A stretch of DNA of 64,000 bases from contig NZ_NCSM01000023.1 in NCBI RefSeq assembly GCF_002224125.1, positions 57,118 through 121,117 on the forward strand, in the 5' to 3' direction. Position 1 is the first letter of the stretch; every line of letters begins with the position of its first letter. Under the pieces are notes generated by a model. The model had not been told where the DNA came from and ran no database searches. It saw nothing but the letters and a program-made list of their open reading frames with translations. Both the position numbers and the translations under genes were made by a program. Origin of the DNA: Streptomyces sp. NBS 14/10. Lineage in GTDB: Bacteria; Actinomycetota; Actinomycetes; Streptomycetales; Streptomycetaceae. This document shows positions 1 to 8,486 of the stretch, one piece after another.

Positions 1-1
1 C

Positions 2-178
2 GCCCCGAGCCGGCTGCCGTTCCACACCCTGCCCAATGTGGTGATGACACCGCACAACTCCGGCCATACCGAGGAAACCTTCGCCGACCGGGCCACCGAG
101 ATCGCCGCCAACATCACCCGTCTGGCGAACGGGAGTCCCCTCACCCATGTGGTGCGTGGAGCTGAGCTGTCGAGGTGA
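2..178 (+). CDS. D-2-hydroxyacid dehydrogenase, C-terminal fragment
   Basis: The window opens inside a gene, and 58 codons remain before a TGA stop. The fragment contains TPHNSGHTEETF, the C-terminal signature of NAD-dependent D-isomer-specific 2-hydroxyacid dehydrogenases; its first His is the catalytic acid/base in that family. A helical tail and a short polar C-terminus follow, as is normal for the catalytic lobe that folds back after the NAD domain. The substrate cannot be told from this piece. The family call is fairly safe because of the motif and its distance from the stop; the N-terminal part and the start lie outside the window. Confidence 0.7.
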   Translation, partial: APSRLPFHTLPNVVMTPHNSGHTEETFADRATEIAANITRLANGSPLTHVVRGAELSR

Positions 179-268
179 TTCCCGGTACCCACACCCACGC
201 AGCGGAACTCACGTAAACTTCCCGTCCGTTATTGCGCTTGGTTAAGTTCGGGGACGGGGGTCCGCTGC

Positions 269-2020
269 ATGGTGACTTTCGCGCAGTTGAAGGCGGTCGA
301 TCCTGGCCAGTTCGAGCAGGCGGCGGACGGCTGGCACAAGGTGAGCAGCAGTGCCAGTGCGGCCAAGGACCGGCTGGACAATGAGATCAACGCGAAGCTT
401 CGCGGGGGGCTCAAGGGGCAGGGGGTCGGTGCGGCGCTGGGGCGGCTGGAGCGGCTGAGCGGGAACTTCCACTACATGCAGGTGGAGTGCGCGCTGATCC
501 TGACGGCGTTGAACGGGCTGGCCTCTGAGTTGCGGGCGGCGAAGAAGAAACTGGACAACGCCGTTCAGGACGCGCGGGACGCGGGGATGACCGTCAAGGA
601 AGACGGTTCGGTGGAATACCGGCCCCTGGTGCTGCTTCCGGGCCAGGAGTACGAGCCGCCCGGGAGCGGCCGTACGCCGTTTGTCACGACGACGCCGAAG
701 CAGCGGGCCCAGGGGTTCGCCGACCGGATCGGTGACGCGCTCAAGGACGCGACCGAGGCGGACGGCAAGTACGCCAAGACCCTGGGCAAGCTGATCACGA
801 CGGCCGATCTGTCGGTCACCAAGGACGACTGGATCGACGCGGACAACGACCGGGGGGCGGTCGAGAAGACGGTCGGGGACTATCTGCGCGACGTTCCCGA
901 GGACAAGTCACCCAAGGACAACGCGGCCTGGTGGAAGAGCCTGAGCAAAGAGGAGCAGGCGGAGTACATCTCCCTCTTCCCGGCGAGCGTCGGCAAGCTG
1001 GACGGCCTCCCCGTCGAGGACCGCGACGAGGCCAACCGCGTCGTGCTCAATGAGCAGCGGGCGAAGTACCAGACCGAGCTGGCGGATCTGCCGCCCGAGC
1101 CCAAGCCGAAGAATATCCTCGCCGGGCGCTCTTACGTGATCAACCCGGAATGGCTCAAATGGGACAACCACAGGAAGCATGTGAAGTCCTCTCTCGACGG
1201 CCTGAACGCCATTCAGGAGCGTTTCGATGTCACGGGAAAGGTCGACCCTTATCCCAGCAAGAGACCTTCCGGTTACAAACCGACCGGCGACGGGCTGCCG
1301 CCCGCGTATCTGCTGGGTATCGACCCCGAGAACAACGGGCGCGCGATCATCGCGAACGGCAACCCGGACACGGCCGACCACACCGCGGTGATGGTCGACG
1401 GCACCAAGAGCAAACTCGGCTCCATCCGCACCCCCATCGTCAGGGGCACCAATCTGTGGCAGGCCGCCAGCGCGATGCCGGGCGAACCCGAGGTGTCGAC
1501 CATCACCTGGCAGGGCTACGACGCTCCGCAGAACATGTTCCCGGAAGGCGCGTTGGACAGGTACGCCGACCGGGCGGCGGGAGATTTCAACGACTTCCTG
1601 TCGGGGCTGCACACCTCCCACAGCCCGTCGGCCAATGACCATCTTTCGGTGCAGGCCCACAGCTACGGGAGCGTGGTGGCGGGTTCCGCCGCCCGCCAGG
1701 GCACCCTCGAGGCGGACGATGTGATGTTCAGCGGCAGCCCCGGCGTCCAGGTGGGGCGGGCCGAGGACATGGACGTACCCGCGGGGCATGTGTGGAACCA
1801 GAAGGCGAAGGACGACCCGGTCCCCAGGCTGGGGGCGCCCACCCACGGCCACCACGAGGGTCTGACCCAGTTCATCACCCCCCACGACCGCATCTTCGGT
1901 GCCAACCAGATGTCCACCGACACCAGGGGGCACGGAAACTACTGGGTGGCCGGTTCGGAGAGCCTGGAGAACCAGGCGCGCGTCGTGGTGGGGCGCTACG
2001 ACGAGGTCCAGCTGAAGTAG
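269..2020 (+). CDS. DUF1023-type alpha/beta hydrolase with WXG-like N-terminal helical region
   Basis: A 583-residue protein. About the first 120 residues are polar and helical, with a GW near residue 21, and resemble the WXG100/ESX-like domain often found in front of actinobacterial DUF1023 hydrolases. The C-terminal part carries the nucleophile-elbow sequence QAHSYGSVVAG, with Ser465 as predicted nucleophile, and a late His-rich stretch (PTHGHHEGL) that could supply the catalytic His. There is no signal peptide. The WXG-like part suggests possible export by a type VII system, but no ESX genes are nearby. ATG at 269 follows a GGACGGGGG purine run; GTG at 272 is an equally possible start. The substrate is unknown. 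Confidence 0.75.
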   Translation: MVTFAQLKAVDPGQFEQAADGWHKVSSSASAAKDRLDNEINAKLRGGLKGQGVGAALGRLERLSGNFHYMQVECALILTALNGLASELRAAKKKLDNAVQDARDAGMTVKEDGSVEYRPLVLLPGQEYEPPGSGRTPFVTTTPKQRAQGFADRIGDALKDATEADGKYAKTLGKLITTADLSVTKDDWIDADNDRGAVEKTVGDYLRDVPEDKSPKDNAAWWKSLSKEEQAEYISLFPASVGKLDGLPVEDRDEANRVVLNEQRAKYQTELADLPPEPKPKNILAGRSYVINPEWLKWDNHRKHVKSSLDGLNAIQERFDVTGKVDPYPSKRPSGYKPTGDGLPPAYLLGIDPENNGRAIIANGNPDTADHTAVMVDGTKSKLGSIRTPIVRGTNLWQAASAMPGEPEVSTITWQGYDAPQNMFPEGALDRYADRAAGDFNDFLSGLHTSHSPSANDHLSVQAHSYGSVVAGSAARQGTLEADDVMFSGSPGVQVGRAEDMDVPAGHVWNQKAKDDPVPRLGAPTHGHHEGLTQFITPHDRIFGANQMSTDTRGHGNYWVAGSESLENQARVVVGRYDEVQLK

Positions 2021-2081
2021 GCGCTTCCTGCCGCGGCCCTGTGCGGCCCTCCGTCGAGCCGCCCCGCATACGCGCGCTAGT

Positions 2082-3029
2082 GTGCGGGTGAGCCTCCATG
2101 TCGTCATAGGGTCCGGGCCAGCAGGGGCCGCCACCGCTCGGCTGCTGGCCGAGCAGGGTCATACGGTGCGGGTCATCACCAGGTCGGGCCGGAGCCCGGA
2201 GACCGGCATCGAACACATCGCGCTGGACGCGACGGACAGCGAGCGGCTGACCGCGGCCGCGCGGGGCGCGGCCGCGATCTACAGCTGTGCCGCACCGCCC
2301 TACCACCGCTGGGTGGGCGAATGGCCGGCGCTGGCCTCGTCGCTCTGCGCCGCGGCCGAGGCGACCGGGGCCGTCCTGGTCATGCTGGGCAACCTCTACG
2401 GCTACGGTCCGGTGGACGGCCCCATGACCGAGGAGCTGCCACTCGCCGCGACCGGCCCCAAGGGGCGGGTCCGCGCCGCCGTGTGGGAGCAGGCGCGGAC
2501 ACTGCATGAACAGGGCCGTATCAAGGCGGTCGAGGTACGGCCCTCGGACTTCTTCGGGCCCGGCGTGACCGACGGCGGCCACCTGGCCGCCCGGGTCATG
2601 CCGCGGCTGCTGCGCGGCAAGCCCGTCTCCACGCTCGGCGATCCGGACGCCCCGCACAGCTGGAGCTATCTCCCCGATGTGGCCAGGGCCCTCGTCGAGG
2701 TCGCGGGCGAGGAACGGGCCTGGGGACGGGCCTGGCACGTACCGACGGAGCCCGCGCGGTCCACCCGGCAGATGGTCGACCACCTCGCCGCCCAGGCGGG
2801 AACGGGACCGGTCGCGGTGCGCCGGCTGTCGCCGGCCGTACTGGGCGTCGCGTCGCTCTTCTCCCCGCTGCTCCGCGAGCTGAAGGAGATCCGTTACCAG
2901 TTCGACCGGCCGTTCGTGGTGGACGCGAGCGCTTACGAGGCCGAGTTCGCCGTACGGGCCACCCCCGTCGACGAGCAGGTCGAGGCGACGGTGGCCTGGT
3001 GGCGGGAGCGGCCGGCCACCACCGGGTGA
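2082..3029 (+). CDS. NAD(P)-binding SDR-type epimerase/dehydratase-like protein
   Basis: A 315-residue protein starting with GTG. The N-terminal GSGPAG (GxGxxG) between a short beta strand and a helix is a Rossmann NAD(P)-binding motif, and the layout follows the NAD-dependent epimerase / atypical short-chain dehydrogenase fold. The segment GNLYGYGP and a later PSDFFGPG resemble substrate-pocket loops of the extended SDR group. I do not see a clean YxxxK active site, so it could be an atypical SDR acting as a reductase or a regulatory NADP-binding protein. It stands alone between the hydrolase and a convergent glucanase gene, with a hairpin terminator downstream. The substrate is unknown. Confidence 0.65.
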   Translation: MRVSLHVVIGSGPAGAATARLLAEQGHTVRVITRSGRSPETGIEHIALDATDSERLTAAARGAAAIYSCAAPPYHRWVGEWPALASSLCAAAEATGAVLVMLGNLYGYGPVDGPMTEELPLAATGPKGRVRAAVWEQARTLHEQGRIKAVEVRPSDFFGPGVTDGGHLAARVMPRLLRGKPVSTLGDPDAPHSWSYLPDVARALVEVAGEERAWGRAWHVPTEPARSTRQMVDHLAAQAGTGPVAVRRLSPAVLGVASLFSPLLRELKEIRYQFDRPFVVDASAYEAEFAVRATPVDEQVEATVAWWRERPATTG

Positions 3030-3050
3030 CATCCCCGACGGCGACCACGA

Positions 3051-3072
3051 CCGCCACACCCCGCCGTGGCGG
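3051..3072. terminator. Hairpin between convergent genes
   Basis: CCGCCAC at 3051-3057 pairs with GTGGCGG at 3066-3072 around an 8-base loop. It fills the 43-base gap between the SDR-type gene (plus) and the glucanase gene (minus), so it can end transcription from both sides. There is no U-tract, as is common in Streptomyces. Confidence 0.5.
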
Positions 3073-4932
3073 TCAGTCCTGCACGTCGACCACCGTGGAG
3101 TACGACGAGCCGTCGGTGCTGCCGACGTCCTGCGAGCCGGTCGCGGTGGCCGGCCGGCCCTTGAGGAGGTTGCGGGTGGGGTCCGGATCGGGGCTGCCCT
3201 GCCCGGGCTGCGGCCAGATGGAGCAGTCCGACCAGGTGCTGCTCCAGCCGGAGTTGCCGCCGCCGTCGGTGAGCGCGAAGGAGCCGGAACCGGCAGGGTA
3301 GGGGCAGTTGTAGACGCCCGCCACGCCGACGCCGGTGGCCGCCACACCGCCGAGCTTCGCCGCCCCCTGCGCCTCGGCCTGGACGACGACGGTTCCGGTG
3401 TTCTTCACGGTCGCGCCGGTCACGTTGACGTTCTTGACCGCGTAGCCGTGGCCGCCGCCGGAGACGAACTCGAACGCGCTGTAAGGGCTGTCCGTGATGG
3501 TCGTGTTGGTGATGTTGACGGTGGCGTTGATGGCGCTGTCGTAGGAGTCGACGCGCAGGGCCCCCATCGGGTGGTTCCAGTTGGGGTTCATGGCGCCGGT
3601 GCGCACCAGCGTGTTTCCGTCGACCGTGATCGTGCCGGAGAGCGGATGGAAGGGGTCGAGGAACTTCTGGTTGGAGATGGCGATCCCGCTGCCGAGCGCG
3701 TTGGTGTCGGAGATCAGGTTGTTCTTGACCGCGATGTCGGTGCCGCCGTAGATCGCGATGCCGTTGGCGAGGTTCGGTTGCGAGATGGTGTTGTTCTCGA
3801 AGCTGCTGTCGGTGTCCGGCGCATTCAGCGACCACATGGCGAGCGCGTCGTCGCCCTGGTTGCGCAGGAAGTTGTCGCGGACGCGCACGCCCTTGGCACT
3901 GCCGTTGAGGTTGAGCCCGTCGGCGGTGGTGTCGAGGATGCGGTTGTGCTCGACGACGAGGTTGTCGTTGTTGCCCATCAGCCAGAGGCCCACCTTCAGG
4001 TGCTGCAGCCACATGCCCGACACGCTGGAGTTCGGGCCGAGCGAGCCGTTGACGAAGTTGTCGGGGTTGGAGTCGACGCGCTCGGTGACTTCCCCGATGA
4101 CCGCGAAGTCCTTGATGTGGACGCTGCCGGACGAGCTGGACTGGTCGATGAAGCGCGAGGTGCGCACGGTGGAGTACCAGTGCCCTGCGCCCCGCAGAGT
4201 GACGTTCTGGACACCGCTCAGGGAGGAGGTCAGCTTGTAGTCGCCCGGTGGGATCCACACCACGCCGCCCTGGGCGGAGGCGATGGCGTCGCGGAACGCC
4301 TGCGTGGAGTCGCCCTGCCCGGTCGGGTCGGCGCCCTTCGAGGTGACGGAGACCGATCCCGCGGGCTGCGTGGCGGCCGGCTCCGCCCGCTCGAAGTCGA
4401 CCACGTCGATGGTGGCCTGGATGTTGCCGGCCTCGAAGGCGATCTTGTCGCCGGCCTGGACGTTCTGGCCCAGCACAAGCCGGGCGTCGTCGTAGAAGTG
4501 GTGGGTCCTCGCCCCGGCGATCCAGCCGGTGTCCACGTACGAGTACTTGGAGGTGACCGCCAGGGACTTGGCGAGCTTGGTTCCGTTGACGTACACGCTG
4601 AGCGTGCCGGACTGGCCGTCGGGCACGCTGTAGGCGACGTTCACGGCGTTGGCCGCGCGGGGTGCGGTGAATTCGACGCGCTGGCCGGAGGCGAGACGGA
4701 CGGCCTGGCGGCCGGATGCCTCGGAGGCGAGGGTGCCCTGGGTGTAGTCGGGGCCGATCTTGGTGCCGGTGGTGGTGGCCGATTCGGCCTCGACCGAGGT
4801 GAAGGGGAGGGCGGCGCCCGCGGCGGCGTGCGCGGCGGTGGGAGGCAGGACGAGCAGCATGCCGGCCGCCAGGGCCACGGTCGCGCCGATCGCCGGCATA
4901 CGCCCGACCGATCCGAAGGTATTGCTGCGCAT
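3073..4932 (-). CDS. Secreted GH87-type alpha-1,3-glucanase (mycodextranase-like), truncated at the C-terminus
   Basis: A 619-residue protein with a Sec signal peptide (cleavage probably after AHA at residue 36), a CBM-like beta-sandwich (about 40-180) and a right-handed parallel beta-helix (about 185-560). Asp338 (in TADGLNLNG) and Asp361-Asp362 (in NQGDDALA) have the same 23/24-residue spacing as the catalytic Asp triad I recall for GH87 alpha-1,3-glucanases. The likely role is extracellular cleavage of alpha-1,3-linked glucan such as fungal cell-wall glucan or nigeran. The last 30 or so residues (NLLKGRPATATGSQDV) look like the first strand of an F5/8 discoidin (CBM32) module that then stops. 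ATG at 4932 has AAAGG upstream. It is last in a sugar-uptake operon. Another beta-helix glycosidase family is possible. Confidence 0.72.
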   Translation of the reverse strand: MRSNTFGSVGRMPAIGATVALAAGMLLVLPPTAAHAAAGAALPFTSVEAESATTTGTKIGPDYTQGTLASEASGRQAVRLASGQRVEFTAPRAANAVNVAYSVPDGQSGTLSVYVNGTKLAKSLAVTSKYSYVDTGWIAGARTHHFYDDARLVLGQNVQAGDKIAFEAGNIQATIDVVDFERAEPAATQPAGSVSVTSKGADPTGQGDSTQAFRDAIASAQGGVVWIPPGDYKLTSSLSGVQNVTLRGAGHWYSTVRTSRFIDQSSSSGSVHIKDFAVIGEVTERVDSNPDNFVNGSLGPNSSVSGMWLQHLKVGLWLMGNNDNLVVEHNRILDTTADGLNLNGSAKGVRVRDNFLRNQGDDALAMWSLNAPDTDSSFENNTISQPNLANGIAIYGGTDIAVKNNLISDTNALGSGIAISNQKFLDPFHPLSGTITVDGNTLVRTGAMNPNWNHPMGALRVDSYDSAINATVNITNTTITDSPYSAFEFVSGGGHGYAVKNVNVTGATVKNTGTVVVQAEAQGAAKLGGVAATGVGVAGVYNCPYPAGSGSFALTDGGGNSGWSSTWSDCSIWPQPGQGSPDPDPTRNLLKGRPATATGSQDVGSTDGSSYSTVVDVQD

Positions 4933-4993
4933 GTGCTGATGCCTTTGTGTGGGGGGAGAGAGAAGGAAGCGCCGTGCAGTGGGGGTGGGGGGC

Positions 4994-6592
4994 TCAGGCG
5001 CGCAGCCAGGCCGCGGTGTCCCGCGGCAGGCGGCCACGGTCGTCCAGCGGTCCGCTGGCCAGCAGGAGCCGGGAGTGGGCGGGCAGCCGGGCCGGCGTGT
5101 CCGCGAGGTTCACCACGCAGATGAGCCCGTCCGCACCGGCGAAGGCGAGGACGTCATCGGGGGCGGGGAGCCAGGTGAGCGGGGTGTCGCCGAAGCCGGA
5201 CGTGGCGCGGCGGATACGGAGGGCCGCGCGGTAGAGGCTGAGCATCGAGCCGGGGTCCTGCGCCTGGCGGTCGGCCGCGTAGCCGGGCCAGTCGGCGGGC
5301 TGCGGCAGCCAGGGCTCGACGCGGGAGCCGAAGCCGGCGTACGGCGCCTCGGCCGCCCACGGCAGCGGCACCCGGCAGCCGTCCCGGCCCGGGTCGGTGC
5401 CGCCGGAGCGGAAGTGCATCGGGTCCTGGACCCGGTCGCGAGGGATGTCCGCCTCGGGCAGTCCGAGTTCCTCGCCCTGGTAGACGTAGACGGCGCCGGG
5501 CAGGGCCAGCGACAGCAGGGCGGCGGCCCGCGCCCGCCGGGTGCCCAGAGCGAGGTCGGCGGGGGTGCCGAAGGCCTTGGTGGCGAAGTCGAAGGCGGTG
5601 TCCTCGCGGCCGTAGCGGGTGACCGTGCGGGTCACATCGTGATTGCACAGCACCCAGGTGGCGGGCGCGCCCACCGGAGCGTGCTGGGCCAGCGTCTCGT
5701 CGATCGACGCCCGCAGCCGCCGGGCGTCCCAGGGGCAGGCCAGAAAGGAGAAGTTGAAGGCGGTGTGCAGCTCGTCGGGGCGCAGGTAGCGGGTGAAGCG
5801 TTCGGTGTCCGGCAGCCACACCTCGCCGACGAAGATCCCGCCGTATGCGTCGGCCACCGTCCGCCAGGAACGGTAGATGTCGTGCAGTTCGTCGCGGTCG
5901 ACGTAAGGGTGCCGGTCACGACCCTCGACGAAGTCGGGCAGGCGGGGGTCCTTCACAAGCAGGGCGGCCGAGTCGACGCGGACGCCCGCGACGCCCCGCT
6001 CGAACCAGAAGCGCAGGATGTCCTCGTGTTCCTGGCGGACGGCCGGATGGCTCCAGTTGAGGTCGGGCTGCTCGGGGGCGAACAGATGCAGATACCAGCC
6101 ACCCTCGGGCAGCCGGCTCCACGCCGGACCGCCGAACTCTGATCGCCAGTCGTTGGGCGGCAGCTCACCATGGTCGCCGCGGCCCGGCCGGAAGTGGAAC
6201 AGCTCGCGCTCGGGACCGCCGCCGAGCGCGGCGCGGAACCAGGGGTGCTGGTCCGAGACGTGATTGGGCACGATGTCGACGATCGTGCGGATGCCAAGCT
6301 CCCGCGCCTCGGCGATCAGCTTCTCCGCCTCGGCCAGGGTGCCGAAGGCCGGGTCGATGGCGCGGTAGTCGGCGACGTCGTAGCCGCCGTCCTTCAGCGG
6401 CGACAGATACCAGGGCGTGAACCACAGGGCGTCGACGCCGAGTTCGGCGAGATACGGCAGCCTGGCGCGGACGCCCGCGAGGTCGCCGGTGCCGTCGCCG
6501 TCGCCGTCGGCAAAGCTGCGCACGTACACCTGATAGATGACCGCGGAACGCCACCAGTCGCGGTCCGTCCGGGCAGGGGTGGGCTGTGCCAC
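4994..6592 (-). CDS. GH13 alpha-glucosidase (cytosolic)
   Basis: A 532-residue glycoside hydrolase family 13 enzyme with the four conserved regions: DIVPNH, GVRVDSA (nucleophile Asp207), GEVWL (acid/base Glu257) and CNHD (transition-state stabiliser Asp319). The N-terminus WWRSAVIYQVYVRSFADG is typical of the oligo-1,6-glucosidase / alpha-glucosidase branch. There is no signal peptide, so it acts in the cytoplasm on imported oligosaccharides. It lies 60 bases after the second permease gene and 61 bases before the secreted glucanase gene, all on one strand, so it should hydrolyse what the transporter brings in. The linkage preference (alpha-1,3, 1,4 or 1,6) cannot be read from the sequence. 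Confidence 0.9.
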   Translation of the reverse strand: MAQPTPARTDRDWWRSAVIYQVYVRSFADGDGDGTGDLAGVRARLPYLAELGVDALWFTPWYLSPLKDGGYDVADYRAIDPAFGTLAEAEKLIAEARELGIRTIVDIVPNHVSDQHPWFRAALGGGPERELFHFRPGRGDHGELPPNDWRSEFGGPAWSRLPEGGWYLHLFAPEQPDLNWSHPAVRQEHEDILRFWFERGVAGVRVDSAALLVKDPRLPDFVEGRDRHPYVDRDELHDIYRSWRTVADAYGGIFVGEVWLPDTERFTRYLRPDELHTAFNFSFLACPWDARRLRASIDETLAQHAPVGAPATWVLCNHDVTRTVTRYGREDTAFDFATKAFGTPADLALGTRRARAAALLSLALPGAVYVYQGEELGLPEADIPRDRVQDPMHFRSGGTDPGRDGCRVPLPWAAEAPYAGFGSRVEPWLPQPADWPGYAADRQAQDPGSMLSLYRAALRIRRATSGFGDTPLTWLPAPDDVLAFAGADGLICVVNLADTPARLPAHSRLLLASGPLDDRGRLPRDTAAWLRA

Positions 6593-6652
6593 GGCGGTGC
6601 CTTTCTTCTCGAGGGGCGGGGCGGGAGTCGGCCCTTCGTGCTGCGGACGGGG

Positions 6653-7528
6653 TCAGCCCTTCGTGCTGCCCGCGCTGATCCCGGCGATGATGTGCCGTTG
6701 GAAGACGAGGAACAGCGCGACCATCGGGACGCTGGCGATGACCATCGCGGCGATGAGCACGGTCAGCTGGATGTTCTGGGACAGCTGGACCAGTGCCACG
6801 CTGATCGGCTGCTTGTCCGGGTCGGAGAAGACCATCAGCGGCCACAGGAAGTCCTGCCACACCGCCACCAGCGCGAAGATGGACACCACGCCGAGCACGG
6901 GACGCGACATGGGCAGCACGACCGACCACAGGGTGCGCAGCTTTCCGGCGCCGTCGATCTCGGCGGCCTCCAGCACATCGCGCGGGATCTGGTCGAAGAA
7001 GCGCTTGAGGAGATACAGGTTGAAGGCATTGGCGACCGCTGGAAGCCAGATGCCCAGAGGGTCGTTGAGCAGGCTGGTGTGGAGCAGCGGCAGGTCGGCG
7101 ACCGTCAGGTACTTCGGTACGACCAGCGCCTGGGCCGGGACCATCAAGGTGGCGAGGATGCCGCCGAGGATCACCTTGCCGAAGGCGGGCTTCAGCTTGG
7201 ACAGGGCGTAGGCGGCGGCCGTGCAGAACACCAGCTGGAACAGCCAGGCCCCGGCCGCCTGGACCACCGTGTTCCACAGGTGGGTCGGCAGCTGCATGAG
7301 CTCCCAGGCGTCGGTGTAGCCGCTGACGCGCCAGTGGGACGGGACGAGGGTGGGCGGCGTCCGGGCCACCTCGTCCGGTGACTTCGCGGCGCCGGTCACC
7401 ATCCAGTACACGGGGAACAGGAAGGCGAGCGCGAAGAGCACGACGACGCCGGCGAAGACGGTCCAGTAGACGGCCTTGCCGCGGGGGCGGGCCAGGGCGG
7501 CGGGGGAGACAAGGGTCCGGGTGCTCAT
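6653..7528 (-). CDS. ABC sugar transporter permease (MalG/AglG type)
   Basis: A 291-residue inner-membrane protein with about six hydrophobic segments and the EAA loop EAAEIDGAGKLRTLWSVVLP, which docks to the ATPase. It belongs to the carbohydrate-uptake family 1 permeases. The start ATG at 7528 overlaps the stop of the upstream permease gene by ATGA, so the two subunits are translationally coupled. A longer open frame extends upstream but would cover the neighbouring gene and lacks a ribosome site. No ATPase gene is present; Streptomyces sugar importers of this type commonly share the MsiK ATPase encoded elsewhere. Confidence 0.92.
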   Translation of the reverse strand: MSTRTLVSPAALARPRGKAVYWTVFAGVVVLFALAFLFPVYWMVTGAAKSPDEVARTPPTLVPSHWRVSGYTDAWELMQLPTHLWNTVVQAAGAWLFQLVFCTAAAYALSKLKPAFGKVILGGILATLMVPAQALVVPKYLTVADLPLLHTSLLNDPLGIWLPAVANAFNLYLLKRFFDQIPRDVLEAAEIDGAGKLRTLWSVVLPMSRPVLGVVSIFALVAVWQDFLWPLMVFSDPDKQPISVALVQLSQNIQLTVLIAAMVIASVPMVALFLVFQRHIIAGISAGSTKG

Positions 7529-8481
7529 GCGTCCTCCTCCCCGGATCGGGTCAGTCGCAGATAGAGGGCGGAGAAGAGCCCGAGCAGCACCAGGAGCATG
7601 ACGCTCAGCGCACAGGCGCCGCCGAAGTCGTTGTAGAGGAAGGCGTACTTGTAGATGAGGTACAGAACGGTGACCGTGGCATCCTCCGGGCCCCCACCGG
7701 TGATCACGAAGGGCTCGGTGAACACCTGCATCGTCGCGATGATCTGCAACAGCATCAGCATGAGGATGACGAACCGGGTCTGCGGAATGGTCACATGCCG
7801 GATGCGCTGCCACAGGTTCGCGCCGTCCAGCTCGGCGGCCTCGTACAGCTCACCGGGGATGGACTGCAGCGCCGCCAGATAGATCAGGACCGTGCCGCCC
7901 ATATTGGCCCAGGTCGCGACGGCGACCAGGGATATCAGGGCGGTGTCGGCGCCATTGGTCCAGTTCGAGGTGGGCAGGTGCAGAAAGCGGAGAGCCTCGT
8001 TGGCCAGACCGGCGCCGGGGTCGTAGAACCACTTCCACAGCAGGGCGGTGACCACCGGCGGAATCATCACCGGCAGATAGACCACGACCCGGAAGAACGC
8101 CTTGGCGTGCCGGAGTTCGTTCAGCACCAGCGCCAGTACGAACGGGATCGCGAAGCCGATGAGCAGGGCGAGCACGGTGAAGGTGAGCGTGTTGCGCCAG
8201 GCGGCACCGAACTCGGGGTCGTGCAGGACCTGGGTGAAGTTGGCGGTGCCGACCCACTCGGGCGCGGAGCCCGGTGTGTACTTCTGGAAGGCGATGACCA
8301 CCGCGCGGATCGCCGGATACCAGGAGAAGAGGGCGAAGCAGAGCAGGCCGCCGAGGAGGAAGGCGTAGGCGCGGGCCTGGTCGTGCAGGCGCCGCCGCCC
8401 CCGGCCCGCCACCGGGGGCGGTGCCTGGACGGGCCGTACGGCGATCGCGTCGGCGGGGCGCCGGGTCGCGGTCCTGGTCAT
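7525..8481 (-). CDS. ABC sugar transporter permease (MalF/AglF type)
   Basis: A 318-residue inner-membrane protein. A cytoplasmic basic N-terminus of about 35 residues precedes the first membrane helix (AYAFLLGGLLCFALFSWYP). The EAA motif EAAELDGANLWQRIRHVTIP lies in the last third, as expected for ABC carbohydrate permeases. It starts 5 bases after the binding-protein stop and overlaps the next permease by 4 bases, so binding protein, MalF-type and MalG-type subunits form one transcription unit. The position behind a LacI regulator and before GH13 and GH87 genes suggests uptake of alpha-glucosides, possibly nigero-oligosaccharides. Confidence 0.92.
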   Translation of the reverse strand: MTRTATRRPADAIAVRPVQAPPPVAGRGRRRLHDQARAYAFLLGGLLCFALFSWYPAIRAVVIAFQKYTPGSAPEWVGTANFTQVLHDPEFGAAWRNTLTFTVLALLIGFAIPFVLALVLNELRHAKAFFRVVVYLPVMIPPVVTALLWKWFYDPGAGLANEALRFLHLPTSNWTNGADTALISLVAVATWANMGGTVLIYLAALQSIPGELYEAAELDGANLWQRIRHVTIPQTRFVILMLMLLQIIATMQVFTEPFVITGGGPEDATVTVLYLIYKYAFLYNDFGGACALSVMLLVLLGLFSALYLRLTRSGEEDA

Positions 8482-8486
8482 CGGTG

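Noticed and set aside
3448..5124. Plus-strand open frame of 558 codons opposite the glucanase
   Set aside because: Its composition is that of an antisense shadow, and the minus strand encodes a clear secreted beta-helix enzyme.
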